Of a stretch of DNA of 6,141 bases, positions 1 through 4,559 are shown in pieces; position 1 is the stretch's first letter; every line of letters starts with the position of its first letter. A model generated the notes under the pieces. It saw only the letters and a list, made by a program, of their open reading frames with translations. It had not been told where the DNA came from and did not search any database. The position numbers and the translations under genes are program-made. The DNA is from Candidatus Woesearchaeota archaeon (GTDB lineage Archaea; Nanobdellota; Nanobdellia; Woesearchaeales; WJKV01), in contig WJKV01000040.1 of NCBI GenBank assembly GCA_014728875.1, positions 1 to 6,141 of the forward strand, written 5' to 3'.

Positions 1-1
1 T

Positions 2-823
2 CCGGCAGACAACAGTTCATTCATCAACCAGACACAGATAAATTTCACAGGCTACGGAGCAGATGCAGAAGACGGAAACATCACGCAGGCAAACCAACTG
101 GTATGGAACAGCAGCATCGACGGAAATTTCGGGAACGGAACGAGCGTCAACATCTCTACTTTATCAGCAGGCCTGCATAATATATCGCTGACTGCGATAG
201 ACAGCGGAAATTTGACAAATACCGCAACCATCACACTAAACATTTCAAGGACACCGAACACAGGGCCTTTGGCGAACATCACGTCTCCTGCAGACAACAG
301 AACTTTTGTCAACCAGACGCAGATAAATTTCACAGGCCATGGAACAGATGCAGAAGACGGGAACATTACTCAGACAAATCAATTGGTTTGGACATCGAGC
401 ATCGATGGGAATTTCGGGAACGGAACAAGCGTGAATACAACTTCGCTTACTGTAGGGCTGCACAACATAACCTTGAATGTCACAGACAGCGAAGGAATGA
501 GCAATACAACAAGAATTACAGTCAACATAACAAAACAGAACGATCCTCCTTACATTGTCAATATCACAGCGCCTCCAACAGGCAGTTTCTTCTTTAACGG
601 CACCCAGATTAACTTCACAGGCTTTGCAAATGACACAGACGACGGCCCTCTCGCAGGAAACAGCATGGTATGGACATCAAATATCGACGGGAATTTCGGG
701 AACGGAACAGGCGTTAATATCTCAACACTGTCTTCAGGGATCCACAACATAACATTGACAGCGATAGACAGCCTGAACCTGACAGCTGCAGACTCGATAA
801 CAATATCAATAAACCAGACACCT
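2..823 (+). repeat. Three tandem Ig-like repeats, 285-bp period
   Basis: Units begin at 2, 287 and 572, exactly 285 bp (95 residues) apart; the third is 84 residues and ends at 823. Each starts P-[AP]-[DT]-[NG], then has TQINFTG, [NDA]-D-x-[ED]-DG, a VW[NT]S motif, an invariant IDGNFGNGT, and closes with [GL]-[IL]-HNI[ST]L and a [IT]DS turn, as in PKD/cadherin-like Ig folds. Units 1 and 2 match at 43 of their first 50 residues by my count; unit 3 is more diverged and one residue shorter in the middle. The DNA coding for NFGNGT is nearly unchanged in all three (aatttcgggaacggaac). More units may lie upstream of the window, because unit 1 starts at its left edge. Confidence 0.9.
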
Positions 824-3040
824 GTATTCAGCACAATCATCAACAGCACTGTCTTCGGCACTTTCTATACATATATTGTCACTGCGAACATCACAGGGAT
901 CTACGGAAGTTACATCTATTACAGCAATGTGAGCAACAACAGCACGCAGATCAATCTTTCAAATGTGTCCTATTCAAACATAATCAACTCATACCTTACA
1001 AACTGTACCTCGACAAACAGCACGATAAACAACAGCATACTCACAAGATGCACAGCCAACAATGCCCTTGTCAAAGGCTACACAGGTTCAGACTGTGTGA
1101 TTAACAACAGTGTCGCGGATCCTCCTGTCCCGAACAATTTCATACAGAACAGCTCCATCTCTGCGAGCTCCAGCGTCAATTATTCAGACGTGAGGGACAG
1201 CACAATCCTGTCCAGCGCAGTATTGTTCAGCGATTTCTTTTCATCTTACGCCTCAAACAGCGGGATCAATAATAGTTTTGTTAACAACAGCATAATCGTG
1301 AATGGAAGCGTGGTCATGGACAGCCAGCTTAAAGGTGTTACTGCAAATAATAGCATAATCATAAACAACAGCGATGTTTCTGGCACATCATTATATCAAA
1401 GCGTGATCTTGCAGGGGAAAGTTTATGATTCCACATTGAATGTGGCAGGCGTAAGAAACAGCACAGTCTATAATTCAACCCTTTATAATGTCACCATCAT
1501 AGATCAGGACAGTTATGTTGCGGGCATCAATTCCCAGAGCACAAACATCACAGACAGCCAGGCTTACGACTCTAATTTCACTTCTAGTTATGTAGACTTT
1601 GACAGCTATATAGACCAAAGCACAGTAAGCAACAGCTGGGTCCTTGACGGGGACATACACAGCTCGACCATACTGAACAGCATTATTTATAATCAAACAA
1701 TAGTCGATAACAGTTTTGTCAACAGCAGTTTGATCCTGCAAAGCAATATTGGGGGTAATTCTATAGTGCACAATTCGACAATGTATCTAGTAAATGCTTC
1801 AAACTGCACAGTCCAGGACAGTTTCGTCATGAACCTGTCAATTTCAGACGCAATAATCACAGACGCAACAATCTCAGGCTATACAATAATCAACGGAACA
1901 ATCACTGTCGGCAATGCGACGTACAATGCCACGCAGAACGGCCCTGCAAATTTCACTGATTTTGTCAATGTGGGGCCTACAGCAAGCATCCAGAGCATTA
2001 CAGGGCTCACAGCAGGAAGCGCAACAACCTTTGTCACAGATTCACAGGATCCTAATACAAATTCAAATTTGAATGATACTTTGACTTATACCTGGCATTT
2101 CGGCACTTCCAGCGGAACTACAAACACAACAACCAACAGCACAAGCTACAGTTCTGTTGTCTATAACACTGCCGGAACCTATACCGTGACTTTGACTGCT
2201 ACTGACAGCTTCGGCAAGCAATCAAATACAACGCAGACGATAACCGTTGCCCAGCCTTCCGGAGGAGGAGGCGGGCAGCCTAATACAGTATACATAGGGA
2301 CAAGAAGAAGCAGAGGCGGCGGTGGAGGAAGCAGTGCATCTTCATACGGCGCCAGAATCTATGAGATAAATCTTTCAAAGGGGCCTGTAACAAGATTCGC
2401 CACCATAGATAATAAATTCGTATTCTATTACAAGGAAGAAAAGCACACAATACATGTATTGGATGTTGACAATACATTTGTCAAGGTGGAAGTGCACAGC
2501 GAATCCTGGCCAAAAGAAATGATTATGAAGAAAAATGAAACAGCCTATTTTGAACTTGATGGAGACTATACTTATGATCTGGCAATCACTCCTATGGATA
2601 TAAGATACAGGAACAGCAGGCTAAGGATAGGGCTTGTAGAGGAAGATGTTCCTTTACACTTGCATTCACAGTTAAACAGGGCAAGATCCAGAGAAGCAGA
2701 GGATGATCTGGCAGACGAGCTTGTCAGGGAAGTGGAGCTTAGGAAAAAGCTGCTGGCAGATGAGGAAGCAGAAGAACAAGAAGATTCTACTGCAGATGAC
2801 GAGAAAAAAGAACAAACAGAAGACAAAGAAAAAAGCAATGTCATTTTTGCTCTTGGTGTAATAGCCTTAGTCATAATATTGCTGGGCATCCTGGCATATG
2901 TCTTTCCGAGCCAGTCACTGGAGACTGCAATAGTCACTAAAAAGGTATCAAGAAACGTAATAGTCAGGCCTGCCAAAAAGGGACTGAGGATCATACTGAA
3001 AAAAGTGCTCATTGACCTGTGCAGATGGGATCCTTACTGA
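2..3040 (+). CDS. Giant modular cell-surface protein (Ig-like repeats, pentapeptide beta-helix, PKD, C-terminal TM anchor), 5' partial
   Basis: The frame is open from the left edge to TGA at 3038-3040, so the gene is 5'-truncated and any signal peptide is off-window. The TTG at 212 lies inside a repeat and is not the start. Counting window residue 1 from base 2, the order is: Ig-like repeats 1-95, 96-190 and 191-274; a linker; a pentapeptide-type repeat region 325-636; a PKD domain 657-750 (YTWHFG, then YNTAGTYTVTLTATDSFG); a Gly-rich linker 751-783; a beta-rich membrane-proximal domain 784-893 (DGDYTYDLAIT motif); an acidic, probably coiled-coil stalk 894-945; a transmembrane helix 946-968; and a basic 44-residue tail. 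The layout implies an outside body with a cytoplasmic C-terminus. Dense N-X-S/T sequons fit archaeal AglB-type N-glycosylation. PKD and Ig-like domains are common in archaeal surface proteins and adhesins. An adhesin or S-layer-associated role is inference; the ligand is unknown. Confidence 0.93.
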   Translation, partial: PADNSSFINQTQINFTGYGADAEDGNITQANQLVWNSSIDGNFGNGTSVNISTLSAGLHNISLTAIDSGNLTNTATITLNISRTPNTGPLANITSPADNRTFVNQTQINFTGHGTDAEDGNITQTNQLVWTSSIDGNFGNGTSVNTTSLTVGLHNITLNVTDSEGMSNTTRITVNITKQNDPPYIVNITAPPTGSFFFNGTQINFTGFANDTDDGPLAGNSMVWTSNIDGNFGNGTGVNISTLSSGIHNITLTAIDSLNLTAADSITISINQTPVFSTIINSTVFGTFYTYIVTANITGIYGSYIYYSNVSNNSTQINLSNVSYSNIINSYLTNCTSTNSTINNSILTRCTANNALVKGYTGSDCVINNSVADPPVPNNFIQNSSISASSSVNYSDVRDSTILSSAVLFSDFFSSYASNSGINNSFVNNSIIVNGSVVMDSQLKGVTANNSIIINNSDVSGTSLYQSVILQGKVYDSTLNVAGVRNSTVYNSTLYNVTIIDQDSYVAGINSQSTNITDSQAYDSNFTSSYVDFDSYIDQSTVSNSWVLDGDIHSSTILNSIIYNQTIVDNSFVNSSLILQSNIGGNSIVHNSTMYLVNASNCTVQDSFVMNLSISDAIITDATISGYTIINGTITVGNATYNATQNGPANFTDFVNVGPTASIQSITGLTAGSATTFVTDSQDPNTNSNLNDTLTYTWHFGTSSGTTNTTTNSTSYSSVVYNTAGTYTVTLTATDSFGKQSNTTQTITVAQPSGGGGGQPNTVYIGTRRSRGGGGGSSASSYGARIYEINLSKGPVTRFATIDNKFVFYYKEEKHTIHVLDVDNTFVKVEVHSESWPKEMIMKKNETAYFELDGDYTYDLAITPMDIRYRNSRLRIGLVEEDVPLHLHSQLNRARSREAEDDLADELVREVELRKKLLADEEAEEQEDSTADDEKKEQTEDKEKSNVIFALGVIALVIILLGILAYVFPSQSLETAIVTKKVSRNVIVRPAKKGLRIILKKVLIDLCRWDPY
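974..1909 (+). repeat. About 60 pentapeptide-like repeats (S-x-[IVL]-x-N), predicted beta-helix
   Basis: The protein divides into five-residue units with a small residue first, an aliphatic or aromatic residue third and often Asn/Asp last: for example SNIIN-SYLTN, STINN-SILTR, SDVRD-STILS-SAVLF, SFVNN-SIIVN, STVYN-STLYN-VTIID, STILN-SIIYN-QTIVD. Pentapeptide-repeat proteins (classic A(D/N)LXX) form a four-sided beta-helix with four units per coil. These 312 residues would make about 15 coils, with breaks such as the proline-containing ADPPVPNN loop near nucleotide 1115. Ser, with some Ala, Cys or Thr, takes the inward small-residue position. The consensus is not the classic one, so a different short-coil parallel beta-helix is possible. 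Confidence 0.72.
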
Positions 3041-3053
3041 GAGGGACGACAGA

Positions 3054-3091
3054 GACAGGGTTTCCACCGCAACCTTTATAAAGGCCCTGTC
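3054..3091 (+). promoter_or_regulatory. Inverted repeat GACAGGG/CCCTGTC around the TATA box
   Basis: Perfect 7-bp arms at 3054-3060 and 3085-3091 enclose 24 bp that contain the TATA box. In RNA the stem could gain three inner pairs, two of them G-U. The right arm is followed by G and then TTTT (3093-3096), so in transcripts reading out of the surface-protein gene it could act as a weak hairpin terminator. As DNA it could be an operator over the ribosomal promoter. Neither role is proven, and a 7-bp repeat can arise by chance. Confidence 0.35.
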
Positions 3092-3106
3092 GTTTTCTGC
3101 ATTCTA
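3067..3106 (+). promoter_or_regulatory. Archaeal TATA-box promoter of the ribosomal-protein operon
   Basis: The TATA element TTTATAAA (3075-3082) sits in the 10-bp palindrome CTTTATAAAG, preceded by CCGCAACC, where a BRE for TFB would lie. Archaeal transcription usually starts about 25 bp downstream of the TATA centre, which predicts a start near 3103-3106. That leaves a leader of about 100 nt before rps19e, long for archaea, where many leaders are very short. The position right after the surface-protein stop and before the ribosomal genes fits a separate operon promoter. Confidence 0.7.
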
Positions 3107-3126
3107 GCACACAGATAAAAATCTGA

Positions 3127-3160
3127 GGCATCCTCGATGCCCGTCGTAGCGCGCAAGCGC
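3127..3160 (+). promoter_or_regulatory. Two tandem small hairpins in the rps19e leader
   Basis: The first hairpin is GGCATC-CTC-GATGCC (3127-3141), six perfect pairs with a 3-nt loop. The second is GCGC-GCAA-GCGC (3149-3160), four G-C pairs closed by a GCAA loop of the stable GNRA class. Both fall downstream of the predicted transcription start. The first covers part of a Shine-Dalgarno-like GAGG (3125-3128) and the ATG of the possible small ORF at 3137, so folding could control that start. Leader structures that bind their own ribosomal protein are known in r-protein operons; whether this is one is inference. Confidence 0.4.
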
Positions 3161-3211
3161 ACCATTAACGAAAAAAGCAAAAAGATTAAGAAAGGTAAAC
3201 AACTATGGTAA
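3137..3211 (+). CDS. Possible 24-residue basic small protein overlapping the rps19e start
   Basis: ATG at 3137 opens a frame that ends at TAA 3209-3211. The peptide starts MPVVARKRTINEK and ends KKGKQLW, with 7 Lys and 2 Arg in 24 residues, a makeup like the smallest ribosomal proteins such as eL41, although I see no sequence match to any of them. GAGG (3125-3128) lies 8 nt before the ATG, a good Shine-Dalgarno spacing. The ORF lies wholly in the expected leader and overlaps the rps19e start by 7 nt, so it could be a leader peptide coupling translation into rps19e. Its short length and lysine-rich, A-rich sequence mean it may be chance. Confidence 0.35.
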   Translation: MPVVARKRTINEKSKKIKKGKQLW

Positions 3212-3765
3212 CCGCTTTTGATGCAGATCCGCAGGTATTGATTGAAAGGACTGCAAAGGAATTGAAGAATAACAGCAAGATTCAGCCCCCGGAATGGGCA
3301 AAGTTCGTAAAGACAGGCAGCCATAAGGAGAAACCGCCTATTAATCCTGATTGGTGGCATGTGAGAGCTGCAGCTGTTCTAAGATCTGTTTACATTAAAG
3401 GTCCTATCGGTGTTTCAAAGCTGAGGACCAAGTATGGTGGAAAAGTCTACAGGGGCAAAAGTGTAAAGCCTCCTCATTTCAGAAAATGTTCTGGTTCTAT
3501 TATCAGGAAGATTCTCCAGCAATTGGAATCTGCAGGCCTGCTGGAAAAAGAAGACAAGAACATCAAGAAAGGAAGAAAAGTCAGCGGCAATGGCAGGAAA
3601 TTCCTGGATAACATTGCAAAAGAGATAGTTCCTGTGCAGGAAAAGCAAGCGCAAAAGAGCACAGAACCTGAACAGAAGCCTGCATCTGCTCCAGAGCAGG
3701 AAAAAGAAAAATTAAAAGAACAGCAAAAACCGGCAACAGAAGAAAAAAACAAAGAAAAAAAATAA
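3205..3765 (+). CDS. rps19e: Small-subunit ribosomal protein eS19 with charged C-terminal tail
   Basis: eS19 is a small-subunit protein shared by archaea and eukaryotes. In eukaryotes it sits in the 40S head and is needed for rRNA processing. The family signature is clear: QPPEWAKFVKTG (27-38), KPPINPDWWHVRAAAVLR (43-60), GPIGVSKLRTKYGG (66-79), then HFRKCSGSIIRKILQQLESAGL (91-112), and a final helix RKFLDNIAKEI (131-141). The ATG is fixed because an in-frame TAA lies three codons upstream (3196-3198). AAAGGT at 3191-3196, 8 nt before the ATG, is the likely ribosome binding site. The canonical fold ends near residue 142; residues 143-186 are an added Gln/Glu/Lys/Pro-rich, probably disordered tail. 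It is the first main gene of the operon; only 1 bp separates it from rpl39e. Confidence 0.97.
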   Translation: MVTAFDADPQVLIERTAKELKNNSKIQPPEWAKFVKTGSHKEKPPINPDWWHVRAAAVLRSVYIKGPIGVSKLRTKYGGKVYRGKSVKPPHFRKCSGSIIRKILQQLESAGLLEKEDKNIKKGRKVSGNGRKFLDNIAKEIVPVQEKQAQKSTEPEQKPASAPEQEKEKLKEQQKPATEEKNKEKK

Positions 3766-3766
3766 A

Positions 3767-3937
3767 ATGGCACGATACAAACATCCGTCAAGGAAAAAAA
3801 GATTGATCAAAAAGCACGGTCAGACAAAATGGGCGCCTTTTTGGGCAGTCTTGAAGAAGTTCCCAAAGAGAAGGGTCCATCCGGCCAGGATCACTAATGT
3901 AAAGAGAAACTGGAGACGGATCAAGACCAAGGCGTAA
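3767..3937 (+). CDS. rpl39e: Large-subunit ribosomal protein eL39
   Basis: This 56-residue, very basic protein opens MARYKHPSRKKRLIKKHGQ and ends in the family hallmark NVKRNWRRIKTKA, matching the C-terminal NSKRRHWRRTKL of eukaryotic eL39. The family is about 50 residues long, so this is full length. In archaea and eukaryotes eL39 is an extended protein lining the narrow part of the nascent-peptide exit tunnel, where bacteria have the loop of uL23. The ATG comes 1 bp after the rps19e TAA, and the A-rich stretch before it shows no Shine-Dalgarno, so translation probably depends on ribosomes ending rps19e. The gene is short enough that ORF length cut-offs would miss it. Confidence 0.95.
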   Translation: MARYKHPSRKKRLIKKHGQTKWAPFWAVLKKFPKRRVHPARITNVKRNWRRIKTKA

Positions 3938-3939
3938 AA

Positions 3940-4524
3940 ATGGCCAAGAAAGCAGAGAAATCCAAAGCGCTTGAGCGCAGCTATAATATTCCTCTTAGAA
4001 AGGAATTTCAAAAGGTTCCTCGTTATAAGAAGACAAAGCGTGCAGTGAAGACTGTCAGAGAATTCTTATTGAAGCACATGAAAGCAGACGAAGTCAAACT
4101 AGGGCCGGAATTGAACAAGAAACTCTGGGAGAACAGCATCAGGAACCCGCCTCATCATGTCAAGGTCACCGCAGTAAAAGAGGAGATAGAGAACAAGCAG
4201 ATAGTCAAGGCAGAATTAGAAGGCATCAAATTCAAGACGATCACGGCAAAGCCCAAGGTCGAGAAGGAAGCAGGCATTGCAGGCAAACTGAAATCTGTTG
4301 TCCAGAAAAAAGAAGAGGCAACAGAGAAGCTTGAGGACCTGGCAGGCAAGACAGAAGAGAAAAAGAAAGAAAAGACAGCAGAAAAAACAGAGACGAAAGA
4401 AGAAACAAAGAAAGAGGAAAAGAAAGCAGCTGCAGAGAAAAAAGAAGAGATCAAGACAGAGAAAAATAAGCCTGAAGAAAAAGAAAAACCAAAACCTGCA
4501 AAAGCAGAGGAAAAGAAAGAATAG
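3940..4524 (+). CDS. rpl31e: Large-subunit ribosomal protein eL31 with ~90-residue Lys/Glu-rich tail
   Basis: Residues 12-100 are eL31: ERSYNIPLRKEF (12-23), PRYKKTKRAVKTVREFLLKHM (27-47), the mid-domain DEVKLGPELNKKLWENSIRNPPHHVKV (50-76) and a closing strand AELEGIKFKT (91-100). eL31 is usually about 80-125 residues and sits at the rim of the polypeptide exit tunnel; in eukaryotes it contacts exit-site factors. Residues 101-194 are added: a short spacer with AGIAGKLKSVVQKKEEATEKLEDLAGK (111-137), then almost pure Lys/Glu/Ala/Thr repeats such as KKEEKKAAAEKKEE. The tail could be disordered or a single long charged helix. AAGG at 3929-3932 inside rpl39e is the probable ribosome binding site; the gap to rpl39e is 2 bp. 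It is the last gene of the operon. Confidence 0.95.
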   Translation: MAKKAEKSKALERSYNIPLRKEFQKVPRYKKTKRAVKTVREFLLKHMKADEVKLGPELNKKLWENSIRNPPHHVKVTAVKEEIENKQIVKAELEGIKFKTITAKPKVEKEAGIAGKLKSVVQKKEEATEKLEDLAGKTEEKKKEKTAEKTETKEETKKEEKKAAAEKKEEIKTEKNKPEEKEKPKPAKAEEKKE

Positions 4525-4553
4525 TTAAGACAGAAACATCATAAAATAAGAAC

Positions 4554-4559
4554 TTTTTT
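4554..4559 (+). terminator. T6 tract ending the ribosomal operon
   Basis: TTTTTT at 4554-4559 lies 30 bp past the rpl31e stop, in an AT-rich 35-bp gap between convergent genes. Archaeal RNA polymerase stops at U-rich tracts without needing a hairpin, so this is the likely end of the operon transcript. It abuts the stop codon of the opposite-strand gene (TAG, bases 4562-4560). For the minus strand only a weak TTATTTTA run (around 4541-4548) is visible. Confidence 0.6.

Noticed and set aside
212..214. TTG as start codon of the surface protein
   Set aside because: The same frame is open to the window edge and upstream codes for a full copy of the Ig-like repeat, so TTG is an internal leucine.
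2..823. Tandem 285-bp repeats as a CRISPR or satellite array
   Set aside because: The period is a multiple of three, units are in frame and encode Ig-like domains, and there are no short repeats with unique spacers.
2572..3012. - strand ORF of 146 residues opposite the surface-protein stalk
   Set aside because: Ser-rich antisense shadow of the acidic coiled-coil segment; the + strand reading has recognisable domains.
3474..3791. - strand ORFs opposite the eS19 tail
   Set aside because: Antisense of a clear eS19 gene; Cys/Phe/Ser-rich composition reflects the complementary purine tract.
4155..4454. - strand Ser/Phe-rich ORF opposite rpl31e
   Set aside because: It is the antisense of the Lys/Glu-coding tract, which always reads as Ser/Phe/Leu; no start signal or family.
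4298..4528. + strand ORF rich in Lys/Arg/Gln inside rpl31e
   Set aside because: It is a frame-shifted reading of the purine-rich Lys/Glu tail of eL31; low-complexity A/G sequence keeps all forward frames open.
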